Below, in pieces: positions 44,901-59,554 of a stretch of DNA of 64,000 bases (position 1 is its first letter; each line of letters starts with the position of its first letter). The DNA comes from Siphonodentalium dalli (lineage: Eukaryota > Mollusca > Scaphopoda > Gadilida > Siphonodentaliidae). Position numbers and translations under genes: made by a program. A model generated the notes under the pieces. That model was not told the DNA's origin and did no database searches. It worked only from the letters and a program-made list of their open reading frames with translations. The stretch spans positions 86,652,324-86,716,323 of the forward strand of contig CP136061.1 of the NCBI GenBank assembly GCA_032622095.1, written 5' to 3'.

Positions 44901-47900
44901 GGCAGAAATATATGGTGGTCAGCTTGGACCTGGGTAGGGCAGATATATATGGTGGTCAACTTGGACCTGGATAAGGCATATATATATGGTGGTCAACTTG
45001 GACCTGAGTAGGGCAGATATATATGGTGGTCAACTTGGACCTTGATAATGCAGATATATATATGGTGGTCAACTTGGACCTTTGTAGGGCAGATATATAT
45101 GGTGGTCAACTTGGACCTGAGTAGGGCAGATATATATGGTGGTCAACTTGGACCTGAGTAGGGCAGATATATATGGTGGTCAGCATGGACCTGGATAAGG
45201 CAGATATGGTGGTCATCTTGTACCTGGATAAGGCAGATATATATGGTGGTCAACTTGGACCTGGGTAAGGCAGATATATATGATGGACAACTTGGACCTG
45301 AGTAGGGCAGATATATATGGTGGTCAACTTGGACCTGGATAAGGCAGATATATATGGTGGTCAAATTGGACCTGAGTAGGGCAGATATATATGGTGGTCA
45401 GCATCGACCTGGATAAGGCAGATATATATGGTGGACAACTTGGAACTGGTTATGGCAGATATATATGGTGGTCAACTTGGACCTGGGTAAGGCAGATAGA
45501 TAAAGGTGGTCAGCATGGACCTGGGTAGGGCAGATATATATGGTGGTCAACTTGGACCTGGATAAGGCAGATATATATGGTGGACAACTTGGAACTGGTT
45601 ATGGCAGATAGATATGGTGGACAGCTTGGACCTGAGTAGGGCAGATATATATTGTGGTCAACTTGGACCTGGATCAGGCAGATATATATGGTGGTCAACT
45701 TGGACCTGGATAAGGCAGATATATATGGTGGTCAATTTGGACCTGGTTATGGCAGATAGATTTGGTGGTCAACTTTGATCTGGATAAGGCAGATATATAT
45801 GGTGGTCAGCTTGAACCTGGATAAGGCATATATATTTGGTGGATAGCTTGGACCTGGATAAGGCAGATATATATGGTGGTCAACTTGGACCTGAGTATGG
45901 CAGATATATATGGTGGTCAACTTTGACCTTGATAAGACAGATATATATGGTGGTCAACTTGGACCTGGTTAGATCATATATATGGTGGTCAACTTGAACC
46001 CGGATAGGGCAGATATATATGGTGGACAGCTTGGACCTGGTTAGGGTAGATAGATATGGTGGTCAACTTGGACCTGGTTAGGGCAGATATATATGGTGGT
46101 CCGCTTGGACCTGGATAGGGCAGATAGATATGGTGGTCAACTTGGACCTGGTTAGGGCAGATATATATGGTGGTCCGCTTGGACCTGGATAGGGTAGATA
46201 TATATGGTGCTCAACTTGGCCCTGGTTAGGGCAGATATATATGGTGGACAGCTTGGACCTGATTGGGGAATTATATATGGTGGACAGCTTGGACCTAAGT
46301 AGGGCAGATATATATGGTGGTCAGCTTGGACCTGGATAGGGCAGATAGATATGGTGGTCAGCTTGGACCTGGATAGGGCAGATAGATATGGTGGACAGCT
46401 TGGACCTGAGTAGGGCAGATATAAATGGTGGTCAGCTTGGACCTGGATAAGGCAGATATATATGGTGGTCAGCTTGGACCTGGATAGGGCAGATATATAT
46501 GGTGGTCAGCTTGGACCTGGTTATGGCAGATAGATATGGTGGTCATCTTGGACCTGGATAGGGCAGATATATATGGTGGACAGCTTGGACCTGAGTAGGG
46601 CAGATATAAATGGTGGTCAGCTTGGACCTGGATAAGGCAGATATATATGGTGGTCAGCTTGGACCTGGATAGGGCAGATATATATGGTGGTCAGCTTGGA
46701 CCTGGTTAGGGCAGATATATATGGTGGTCAGCTTGGACCTGGTTATGGCAGATATATATGGTGGACAGCTTGGACGTGAGCAGGGCAGATATATATGGTG
46801 GTCAGCTTGGACCTGGATAAGGCAGATATATATGGTTGTCAGCTTGGACCTGGATAAGGCAGATATATATGGTGGTCAGCTTGGACCTGGATAAGGCAGA
46901 TATATATGGTGGTCAACTTGGGCCTGGATAAGGCAGATAGTATGGTGGTCAACTTGGACCTAGATAGGGCATATATATGATGGATAGCTTGAACCTGTGT
47001 AGGGCAGATATATATGGTGGTCAACTTGGATCTGGATAAGGCAGATATATATGGTGGATAGCTTGGACCTGGTTATGGCAGATATATATGGTGGTCAACT
47101 TGGACCTGGATAGGGCAGATAGATATGGTGTTCAACTTGGACCTGGTTATGGCAGATATATATGGTGGTCAACTTGGATCTGGACAAGGCAGATATATAT
47201 GGTGGTCAGCTTGGACCTGGATAAGGCATATATATATGGTGGTCAGCTTGGACCTGGATAAGGCAGATATATATGGTGGTCAGCTTGGACCTGGGTAGGG
47301 CAGATATATATGGTGGTCAACTTGGACCTGGATAAGGCAGATATATATGGTGGTCAACTTGGACCTGAGTAGGGCAGATATATATGGTGGTCAACTTGGA
47401 CCTTGGTAATGCAGATATATATATGGTGGTCAACTTGGACCTGGATAAGGCAGATATATATGGTGGACAACTTGGAACTGGTTATGGCAGATAGATATGG
47501 TGGACAGCTTGGACCTGAGTAGGGCAGATATATATTGTGGTCAACTTGGACCTGGATCAGGCAGATATATATGGTGGTCAACTTGGACCTGGATAAGGCA
47601 GATATATATGGTGGTCAATTTGGACCTGGTTATGGCAGATAGATTTGGTGGTCAACTTTGATCTGGATAAGGCAGATATATATGGTGGTCAGCTTGAACC
47701 TGGATAAGGCATATATATTTGGTGGATAGCTTGGACCTGGATAAGGCAGATATATATGGTGGTCAACTTGGACCTGAGTATGGCAGATATATATGGTGGT
47801 CAACTTTGACCTTGATAAGACAGATATATATGGTGGTCAACTTGGACCTGGTTAGATCATATATATGGTGGTCAACTTGAACCCGGATAGGGCAGATATA

Positions 47901-50900
47901 TATGGTGGACAGCTTGGACCTGGTTAGGGTAGATAGATATGGTGGTCAACTTGGACCTGGTTAGGGCAGATATATATGGTGGTCCGCTTGGACCTGGATA
48001 GGGTAGATATATATGGTGCTCAACTTGGCCCTGGTTAGGGCAGATATATATGGTGGACAGCTTGGACCTGATTGGGGAATTATATATGGTGGACAGCTTG
48101 GACCTAAGTAGGGCAGATATATATGGTGGTCAGCTTGGACCTGGATAGGGCAGATAGATATGGTGGTCAGCTTGGACCTGGATAGGGCAGATAGATATGG
48201 TGGACAGCTTGGACCTGAGTAGGGCAGATATAAATGGTGGTCAGCTTGGACCTGGATAAGGCAGATATATATGGTGGTCAGCTTGGACCTGGATAGGGCA
48301 GATATATATGGTGGTCAGCTTGGACCTGGTTATGGCAGATAGATATGGTGGTCATCTTGGACCTGGATAGGGCAGATATATATGGTGGACAGCTTGGACC
48401 TGAGTAGGGCAGATATAAATGGTGGTCAGCTTGGACCTGGATAAGGCAGATATATATGGTGGTCAGCTTGGACCTGGATAGGGCAGATATATATGGTGGT
48501 CAGCTTGGACCTGGTTAGGGCAGATATATATGGTGGTCAGCTTGGACCTGGTTATGGCAGATATATATGGTGGACAGCTTGGACGTGAGCAGGGCAGATA
48601 TATATGGTGGTCAGCTTGGACCTGGATAAGGCAGATATATATGGTTGTCAGCTTGGACCTGGATAAGGCAGATATATATGGTGGTCAGCTTGGACCTGGA
48701 TAAGGCAGATATATATGGTGGTCAACTTGGGCCTGGATAAGGCAGATAGTATGGTGGTCAACTTGGACCTAGATAGGGCATATATATGATGGATAGCTTG
48801 AACCTGTGTAGGGCAGATATATATGGTGGTCAACTTGGATCTGGATAAGGCAGATATATATGGTGGATAGCTTGGACCTGGTTATGGCAGATATATATGG
48901 TGGTCAACTTGGACCTGGATAGGGCAGATAGATATGGTGGTCAACTTGGACCTGGTTATGGCAGATATATATGGTGGTCAACTTGGATCTGGACAAGGCA
49001 GATATATATGGTGGTCAGCTTGGACCTGGATAAGGCATATATATATGGTGGTCAGCTTGGACCTGGATAAGGCAGATATATATGGTGGTCAGCTTGGACC
49101 TGGGTAGGGCAGATATATATGGTGGTCAACTTGGACCTGGATAAGGCAGATATATATGGTGGTCAACTTGGACCTGAGTAGGGCAGATATATATGGTGGT
49201 CATCTTGGACCTTGGTAATGCAGATATATATATGGTGGTCAACTTGGACCTGAGTAGGGCAGATATATATGGTGGTCAACTTGGACCTGAGTAGGGCAGA
49301 TATATATGGTGGTCCGCTTGGACCTGGATAGGGTAGATATATATGGTGCTCAACTTGGCCCTGGTTAGGGCAGATATATATGGTGGACAGCTTGGACCTG
49401 ATTGGGGAATTATATATGGTGGACAGCTTGGACCTAAGTAGGGCAGATATATATGGTGGTCAGCTTGGACCTGGATAGGGCAGATAGATATGGTGGTCAG
49501 CTTGGACCTGGATAGGGCAGATAGATATGGTGGACAGCTTGGACCTGAGTAGGGCAGATATAAATGGTGGTCAGCTTGGACCTGGATAAGGCAGATATAT
49601 ATGGTGGTCAGCTTGGACCTGGATAGGGCAGATATATATGGTGGTCAGCTTGGACCTGGTTATGGCAGATAGATATGGTGGTCATCTTGGACCTGGATAG
49701 GGCAGATATATATGGTGGACAGCTTGGACCTGAGTAGGGCAGATATAAATGTTGGTCAGCTTGGACCTGGATAAGGCAGATATATATGGTGGTCAGCTTG
49801 GACCTGGATAGGGCAGATATATATGGTGGTCAGCTTGGACCTGGTTAGGGCAGATATATATGGTGGTCAGCTTGGACCTGGTTATGGCAGATATATATTG
49901 TGGACAGCTTGGACGTGAGCAGGGCAGATATATATGGTGGTCAGCTTGGACCTGGATAAGGCAGATATATATGGTTGTCAGCTTGGACCTGGATAAGGCA
50001 GATATATATGGTGGTCAGCTTGGACCTGGATAAGGCAGATATATATGGTGGTCAACTTGGGCCTGGATAAGGCAGATAGTATGGTGGTCAACTTGGACCT
50101 AGATAGGGCATATATATGATGGATAGCTTGAACCTGTGTAGGGCAGATATATATGGTGGTCAACTTGGATCTGGATAAGGCAGATATATATGGTGGATAG
50201 CTTGGACCTGGTTATGGCAGATATATGGTGGTCAACTTGGACCTGGATAGGGCAGATAGATATGGTGGTCAACTTGGACCTGGTTATGGCAGATATATAT
50301 GGTGGTCAACTTGGATCTGGACAAGGCAGATATATATGGTGGTCAGCTTGGACCTGGATAAGGCATATATATATGGTGGTCAGCTTGGACCTGGATAAGG
50401 CAGATATATATGGTGGTCAGCTTGGACCTGGGTAGGGCAGATATATATGGTGGTCAACTTGGACCTGGATAAGGCAGATATATATGGTGGTCAACTTGGA
50501 CCTGAGTAGGGCAGATATATATGGTGGTCAACTTGGACCTTGATAATGCAGATATATATATGGTGGTCAACTTGGACCTGAGTAGGGCAGATATATATGG
50601 TGGTCAACTTGGACCTGAGTAGGGCAGATATATATGGTGGTCAACTTGGACCTGAGTAGGGCAGATATATATGGTGGTCAGCATGGACCTGGATAAGGCA
50701 GATATGGCGGTCATCTTGTACCTGGATAAGGCAGATATATATGGTGGTCAACTTGGACCTGGGTAAGGCAGATATATATGATGGTCAACTTGGACCTGAG
50801 TAGGGCAGATATATATGGTGGTCAACTTGGACCTGAGTAGGGCAGATATATATGGTGGTCAACTTGGACCTGAGTAGGGCAGATATATATGGTGGTCAGC

Positions 50901-53900
50901 ATGGACCTGGATAAGGCAGATATGGTGGTCAGCTTGTACCTGGAGAAGGCAGATATATATGGTGGTCAACTTGGACCTGGGTAAGGCAGATATATATGAT
51001 GGTCAACTTGGACCTGAGTAGGGCATATATATATGGTGGTCAACTTGGACCTGGATAAGGCAGATATATATGGTGGTCAAATTGGACCTGAGTAGGGCAG
51101 ATATATATATATGGTGGTCAACTTGGATCTGGATAAGGCAGATATATATGGTGGTCAGCATCGACCTGGATAAGGCAGATATATATGGTGGACAACTTGG
51201 AACTGGTTATGGCAGATATATATGGTGGTCAACTTGGACCTGGGTAAGGCAGATAGATAAGGTGGTCAGCATGGACCTGGGTAGGGCAGATATATATGGT
51301 GGTCAACTTGGACCTGGATAAGGCAGATATATATGGTGGACAACTTGGAACTGGTTATGGCAGATAGATATGGTGGACAGCTTGGACCTGAGTAGGGCAG
51401 ATATATATTGTGGTCAACTTGGACCTGGATAAGGCAGATATATATGGTGGTCAGCTTGGACCTGGATAATGCAGATATATATGGTGGTCAACTTGGACCT
51501 GGTTATGGCAGATAGATTTGGTGGTCAACTTTGATCTGGATAAGGCAGATATATATGGTGGTCAGCTTGGACCTGGATAAGGCATATATATTTGGTGGAT
51601 AGCTTGGACCTGGATAAGGCAGATATATATGGTGGTCAACTTGGACCTGAGTAGGGCAGATATATATGGTGGTCAACTTTGACCTTGATAAGACAGATAT
51701 ATATGGTGGTCAACTTGGACCTGGTTAGATCATATATATGGTGGTCAACTTGAACCCGGATAGGGCAGATATATATGGTGGACAGCTTGGACCTGGTTAG
51801 GGTAGATAGATATGGTGGACAGCTTGGACCTGGATAGGGCAGATATATATGGTGCTCAACTTGGCCCTGGTTAGGGCAGATATATATGGTGGACAGCTTG
51901 GACCTGATTGGGGAATTATATATGGTGGACAGCTTGGACCTAAGTAGGGCAGATATATATGGTGGTCAGCTTGGACCTGGATAGGGCAGATAGATATGGT
52001 GGTCAGCTTGGACCTGGATAGGGCAGATAGATATGGTGGACAGCTTGGACCTGAGTAGGGCAGATATAAATGGTGGTCAGCTTGGACCTGGATAAGGCAG
52101 ATATATATGGTGGTCAGCTTGGACCTGGATTGGGCAGATATATATGGTGGTCAGCTTGGACCTGGTTATGGCAGATAGATATGGTGGTCATCTTGGACCT
52201 GGATAGGGCAGATATATATGGTGGTCAGCTTGGACCTGGTTATGGCAGATATATATGGTGGACAGCTTGGACGTGAGCAGGGCAGATATATATGGTGGTC
52301 AGCTTGGACATGAATAAGGCAGATATAAATGGTTGTCATCTTGGACCTGGATAAGGCATATATATATGGTGGTCAGCTTGGACCTGGATAAGGCAGATAA
52401 ATATGGTGGTCAGCTTGGACCTGGATAAGGCAGATATATATGGTGGTCAACTTGGACCTAGATAGGGCATATATATGGTGGACAGCTTGGACGTGACTAG
52501 GGCAGATATATATGGTCAACTTGGATCTGGATAAGGCAGATATATATGGTGGATAGCTTGGAACTGGATAAGGCAGATATATATGGTGGTCAACTTGAAC
52601 CTGGATAAGGCAGATATATATGGTGGTCAATTTGGAAATGAGTAGGGCAGATATATATGGTGGTCAACTTGGACCTTGATAAGGCAGATATATATGGTGG
52701 TCAACTTGGACCTGGATAAGGCAGATATATATGGTGGCCAACTTGGACCTGAGTAGGGCAGATATATATGGTGGTCAACTTGGACCTGGATAGGGCAGAT
52801 ATATATGGTGGTCAACTTGGACCTGGATAGGGCAGATATATATATGGTGGTCAAATTGGACCTGGTTAGGGCAGATATATATATGGTGGTCAACTTGGAC
52901 CTGGATAATGCAGATATATATGGTGGTCAACTTGGACCTGGATAGGGCAGATATATATGGTGGTCAGCTTGGACCTGGATAAGGCAGATAGATATGGTGG
53001 TCAACTTGGACCTGGATAAGGCAGATAGATATGGTGGTCAACTTGGACCTCAGTAGGGCAGATATATATGGTGGTCATCTTGGATCTGGATAAGGCAGAT
53101 ATATATGGTGGTCAGCTTGGACCTGGATAAGGCATATATATATGGTGGTCAGCTTGGACCTGGATAAGGCAGATATATATGGTGGTCAGCTTGGACCTGG
53201 GTAGGGCAGATATATATGGTGGTCAACTTGGACCTGGATAAGGCAGATATATATGGTGGTCAACTTGGACCTGAGTAGGGCAGATATATATGGTGGTCAA
53301 CTTGGACCTTGATAATGCAGATATATATATGGTGGTCAACTTGGACCTGAGTAGGGCAGATATATATGGTGGTCAACTTGGACCTGAGTAGGGCAGATAT
53401 ATATGGTGGTCAACTTGGACCTGAGTAGGGCAGATATATATGGTGGTCAGCATGGACCTGGATAGGCAGATATGGTGGTCATCTTGTACCTGGATAAGGC
53501 AGATATATATGGTGGTCAACTTGGACCTGGGTAAGGCAGATATATATGATGGTCAACTTGGACCTGAGTAGGGCAGATATATATGGTGGTCAACTTGGAC
53601 CTGAGTAGGGCAGATATATATGGTGGTCAACTTGGACCTGAGTAGGGCAGATATATATGGTGGTCAGCATGGACCTGGATAAGGCAGATATGGTGGTCAT
53701 CTTGTACCTGGATAAGGCAGATATATATGGTGGTCAACTTGGACCTGGGTAAGGCAGATATATATTATGGTCAACTTGGACCTGAGTAGGGCATATATAT
53801 ATGGTGGTCAACTTGGACCTGGATAAGGCAGATATATATGGTGGTCAAATTGGACCTGAGTAGGGCAGATATATATATGGTGGTCAACTTGGATCTGGAT

Positions 53901-56900
53901 AAGGCAGATATATATGGTGGTCAGCATCGACCTGGATAAGGCAGATATATATGGTGGACAACTTGGAACTGGTTATGGCAGATATATATGGTGGTCAACT
54001 TGGACCTGGGTAAGGCAGATAGATAAGGTGGTCAGCATGGACCTGGGTAGGGCAGATATATATGGTGGTCAACTTGGACCTGGATAAGGCAGATATATAT
54101 GGTGGACAACTTGGAACTGGTTATGGAAGATAGATATGGTGGACAGCTTGGACCTGAGTAGGGCAGATATATATTGTGGTCAACTTGGACCTGGATAAGG
54201 CAGATATATATGGTGGTCAACTTGGACCTGGATAATGCAGATATATATGGTGGTCAACTTGGACCTGGTTATGGCAGATAGATTTGGTGGTCAACTTTGA
54301 TCTGGATAAGGCAGATATATATGGTGGTCAGCTTGGACCTGGATAAGGCATATATATTTGGTGGATAGCTTGGACCTGGATAAGGCAGATATATATGGTG
54401 GTCAACTTGGACCTGAATAGGGCAGATATATATGGTGGTCAACTTTGACCTTGATAAGACAGATATATATGGTGGTCAACTTGGACCTGGTTAGATCATA
54501 TATATGGTGGTCAACTTGAACCCGGATAGGGCAGATATATATGGTGGACAGCTTGGACCTGGTTAGGGTAGATAGATATGGTGGACAGCTTGGACCTGGA
54601 TAGGGCAGATAGATATGGTGGTCAACTTGGACCTGGTTAGGGCAGATATATATGGTGGTCCGCTTGGACCTGGATAGGACAGATATATATGGTGCTTGGA
54701 TATATATATTGGCAGATATATATGGTGGATAGCTTGGACCTGGATAAGGCAGATATATATGGTGGTCAACTTGAACCTGGATAAGGCAGATATATATGGT
54801 GGTCAACTTGGACCTGGATAAGGCAGATATATATGGTGGCCAACTTGGACCTGAGTAGGGCAGATATATATGGTGGTCAACTTGGACCTGGATAGGGCAG
54901 ATATATATGGTGGTCAACTTGGACCTGGATAGGGCAGATATATATATGGTGGTCAAATTGGACTTGGTTAGGGCAGATATATATATGGTGGTCAACTTGG
55001 ACCTGGATAAGGCAGATATATATGGTGGTCAGCTTGGACCTGGATAAGGCAGATAGATATGGTGGTCAACTTGGACCTGGATAAGGCAGATAGATATGGT
55101 GGTCAACTTGGACCTCAGTAGGGCAGATATATATGGTGGTCATCTTGGATCTGGATAAGGCAGATATATATGGTGGATAGCTTGGACCTGGTTATGGCAG
55201 ATATATATGGTAGTCAACTTGGACCTGGATAAGGCAGATATATATGGTGGTCAACTTGGACCTAAGTAGGGCAGATATATATGGTGGTCAGCTTGGACCT
55301 GAGTAGGGCAGATATATATGGTGGTCAGCATGGACCTGGATAAGGCAGATATATATGGTGGTCAACTTGTACCTGGATAAGGCAGATATATATGGTGGTC
55401 AACTTGGACCTGGATAAGGCAAATATATATGGTGGTCAACTTGGACCTGATTAGGGCAGATATATATGGTGGTCAACTTGGACCTTGATAAGGCAGATAT
55501 ATATGGTGGTCAACTTGGACCTGAGTAGGGCAGATATATATGGTGGTCAACATGGACCTGAGTAGGGCAGATATATATGGTGGTCAACTTGGACCTGAGT
55601 AGGGCAGATATATATGGTGGTCATCATCGACCTGGATAAGGCATATAGATAAGGTGGTCAGCATGGACCTGGATAAGGCAGATATATATGGTGGTCAACT
55701 TGGACCTGGATAAGGCAGATATATATGGTGGTCAGCTTGGACCTGGATAAGGCAGATATAGATCGTGGTCAACTTGGACCTGGATAAGGCAGATATATAT
55801 GGTGGTCAGCTTAGACCTGGATAAGGCAGATATAAATGGTGGTCAACTTGGACCTGGATAAGGCAGATATATATGGTGGTCAACTTGGACCTGGTTATGG
55901 CAGATATATATGGTGGTCAGCTTGGACCTGGATAAGGCAGATATATATGGTGGATAGCTTGGACCTGGATAAGGCAGATATATATGGTGGTCAACTTGAA
56001 CCTGGATAAGGCAGATATATATGGTGGTCAACTTGGACCTGAGTAGGGCAGATATATATGGTGGTCAACTTGGACCTTGATAAGGCAGATATATATGGTG
56101 GTCAACTTGGACCTGGATAAGGCAGATATATATGGTGTCCAACTTGGACCTGAGTTGGGCAGATATATATGGTGGTCAACATGGACCTGGATAGGGCAGA
56201 TATATATGGTCGACAACTTGGACCTGGATAGGGCAGATATATATATGGTGGTCAACTTGGACCTGGTTAGGGCAGATATATATATGGTGGTCAACTTGGA
56301 CCTGGATAAGGCAGATATATATGTTGGTCAACTTGGACCTGGATAAGGCAGATATATATGGTGGTCAGCTTGGACCTGGATAAGGCAGATAGACATGGTG
56401 GTCATCTTGGACCTGGATAAGGCAGATAGATATGGTGGTCAACTTGGACCTCAGTAGGGCAGATATATATGGTGGTCATCTTGGATCTGGATAAGGCAGA
56501 TATATATGGTGGATAGCTTGGACCTGGTTATGGCAGATATATATGGTGGTCAACTTGGACCTGGATAAGGCAGATATATATGGTGGTCAACTTGGACCTA
56601 AGTAGGGCAGATATATATGGTGGTCAGCATGGACCTGGATAAGGCAGATATATATGGTGGTCAACTTGTACCTGGATAATGCAGATATATGTGGTGGTCA
56701 ACTTGGACCTGGATAAGGCAAATATATATGGTGGTCAACTTGGACCTGAGTAGGGCAGATATATATGGTGGTCAACTTGGACCTTGATTAGGCAGATATA
56801 TATGGTGGTCAACTTGGACCTGAGTAGGGCAGATATATATGGTGGTCAACATGGACCTGAGTAGGGCAGATATATATGGTGGTCAGCTTGGACCTGGATA

Positions 56901-58945
56901 AGTCATATATATATGGTGGATAGCTTGGACCTGGATAAGGCAGATATATATGGTGGTCAACTTGGACCTGAGTATGGCAGATATATATGGTGGTCAACTT
57001 GGACCTGGATAAGGCAGATATATATGGTGGTCAACTTGGACCTGAGTAGGGCAGATATATATGGTGGTCAACTTGGACCTGGATAAGGCAGATATATATG
57101 GTGGTCAACTTGGACCTGAGTAGGGCAGATGTATATGGTGGTCATCATCGACCTGGATAAGGCAGATAGATAAGGTGGTCAGAATGGACCTGGATAAGGC
57201 AGATATATATGGTGGTCAACTTGGACCTGGATAAGGCAGATATATATGGTGGTCAGCTTGGACCTGGATAAGGCAGATATATATCGTGGTCAACTTGGAC
57301 CTGGATAAGGCAGATATATATCGTGGTCAGCTTAGACCTGGATAAGGCAGATATATATGGTGGTCAACTTGGACCTGGTTATGGCAGATATATATGGTGG
57401 TCAACTTGGACCTGGATAATGCAGATATATATGGTGGTCAGCTTAGACCCGGATAGGGCAGATATATATGGTGGTCAACTTGGACCTGGTTATGGCAGAT
57501 ATATATGGTCGTCAACTTGGACCAGGTTTTGGCAGATATATATGGTGTCAACTTGGATCTGGATAAGGCAGATATATATGGTGGTCAGCTTGGACCTGGA
57601 TAAGGCAGATATATATGGTGGATAGCTTGGACCTGGATAAGGCAGATATATATGGTGGTCAACTTGAACCTGAATAAGGCAGATATATATGGTGGTCAAC
57701 TTGGACCTGAGTAGGGCAGATATATATGGTGGCCAACTTTGACCTTGATAAGGCAGATATATATGGTGGTCAACTTGGACCTGGATAAGGCAGATATATA
57801 TGGTGGCCAACTTGGACCTGAGTAGGGCAGATATATATGGTGGTCAACTTGGACCTGGATAGGGCAGATACATATGGTGGTCAGCTTGGACCTGGTTAGG
57901 GCACATATATATGGTGGTCAACTTGGACCTGGATAAGGCAGATATATATGGTGGCCAACTTGGACCTGAGTAGGGCAGATATATATGGTGGTCAACTTGG
58001 ACCTGGATAGGGCAGATACATATGGTGGTCAGCTTGGACCTGGTTAGGGCACATATATATGGTGGTCAACTTGGACCTGGATAAGGCAGATATATATGGT
58101 GGTCAGCTTGGACCTGGATAAGGCAGATAGATATGGTGGTCAACTTGGACCTGGATAAGGCAGATAGATATGGTGGTCAACTTGGACCTCAGTAGGGCAG
58201 ATATATATGGTGGTCATCTTGGATCTGGATAAGGCAGATATATATGGTTGATAGCTTGGACTTGGTTATGGCAGATATATATGGTGGTCAACTTGGACTT
58301 GGTTATGGCAGATATATATGGTGGTCAACTTGGACCTGGATAGGGCAGATAGATATGGTGGTCAGCTTGGACCTGGGTAGGGCAGATAGATATGGTGGTC
58401 AACTTGGACCTGGATATGGCAGATATATATGGTGGTCAGCTTGGACATGCATAGGGCATATATATGGTGGACAGTTTGGACCAGGTTAGGGCAGATATAT
58501 ATGGTGGTCAGCTTGGACCTGGTTAGGGCAGATATATATGATGGACAGCTTGGACCAGGTTAAGGCAGATATATATGGTGGATAGCTTGGACCTGGTTAG
58601 GGCAGATATATATGATGGACAGCTTGGACCAGGTTAGGGCAGATATATATGGTGGATAACTTGGACCTGGTTAGGGCAGTTATATATGGTGGACAGTTTG
58701 GACCTGGTTAGGGCATATAGATATGGTGGACAGCTTGGACCTGGTTATGGCATCTAGATATGGTGGACAGCTTGGACCTGGATAGGGCAGATAGAAATGG
58801 TGGTCAGATTGGACCTGGATAGGGCAGATTTATATTATCGTCAGGTTGGACCTGGATATGGCAGATTTATATTATCGTCAGCTTGGACCTGGATAGGGCA
58901 GATCGATATGGTGGTCAGATTGGACCTGGATATGGCATATAGGTA
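41905..58945 (+). repeat. 17-kb satellite of 37-bp units with higher-order structure
   Basis: About 460 head-to-tail units, all in one orientation, of the type gcagatatatatggtggtc + agcttggacctggataag. Variation concentrates at two places: TCAACTT / TCAGCTT / ACAGCTT, and ggataagg / ggatagg / ggttatgg / ggttagg / gagtagg. Larger blocks are duplicated: the same run of variant units starts near 44478, 46839, 48648 and 49978, and a ctgattggggaatt variant recurs near 46260, 48070, 49400 and 51905. Each unit contains ATATATAT and a GGTC-N6-GACC dyad. Since 37 is not a multiple of 3, the many frames of 60-197 codons on both strands are read-outs of the repeat and not genes. The outer units are the most diverged, as expected of an array that homogenises from within. 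Confidence 0.97.
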
Positions 58946-59156
58946 TGAGGCAAATTGGGGAACTATGCTTCATCGCAAGGCAGAGTGCGCAATACTGTTG
59001 TATAGGGTTTGTGAAGCATCTAGGCCAACGCCGTGCATGTGTACATTTTATATGCATTTTTCGGCTTCTTTAACATATTTTGATTTGATAAAAAGCATAA
59101 AGCTCTAGTTTTTTTCATATGATATACAAGATCTTCATCTTCGTTATGTTGGGATA

Positions 59157-59547
59157 TAAGAGTTTATGAAACTCGTTTGGTAAATTTTATTCACAAATCG
59201 TCTACGACTCGTTGTTAATCAAATTTATCAAAAATATTATATCCCATATAATTCGTTGGAGATCCTCTGTATCATTTATACCACGGGCAGCGAATCTCTT
59301 CCGACGTATCATGTTTTAAACACAATGCGATGTGGTGTGGAAAAATAACTCTATGATAGGGACGCTATGATTAATGAATTATACATATTATAAAAAATAA
59401 ACGTCCACGACCTTCTCTCTCGTGGGAATCACCTCTGGTTATATTAATTTAACACAATTAAAGAGCTATGTCGTTTTTATTCTTTTAAAGCAAGCCTTCG
59501 CTTATATAATTATGATCACCGCGTTCGTCAGGCAAATGATGAACGAT
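59157..59547 (+). repeat. Dispersed 400-bp repeat, copy 2
   Basis: Second copy of 36668-37075, in the same orientation and slightly diverged, starting about 200 bp after the satellite. Confidence 0.85.
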
Positions 59548-59554
59548 TACATTG

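Noticed and set aside
42452-58489. Many frames of 60-197 codons in the satellite
   Set aside because: They follow from the 37-bp unit and its stop-free variants; not genes.
41905-58945. CRISPR-like array
   Set aside because: There are no unique spacers; the whole unit repeats, and the context is an animal genome.
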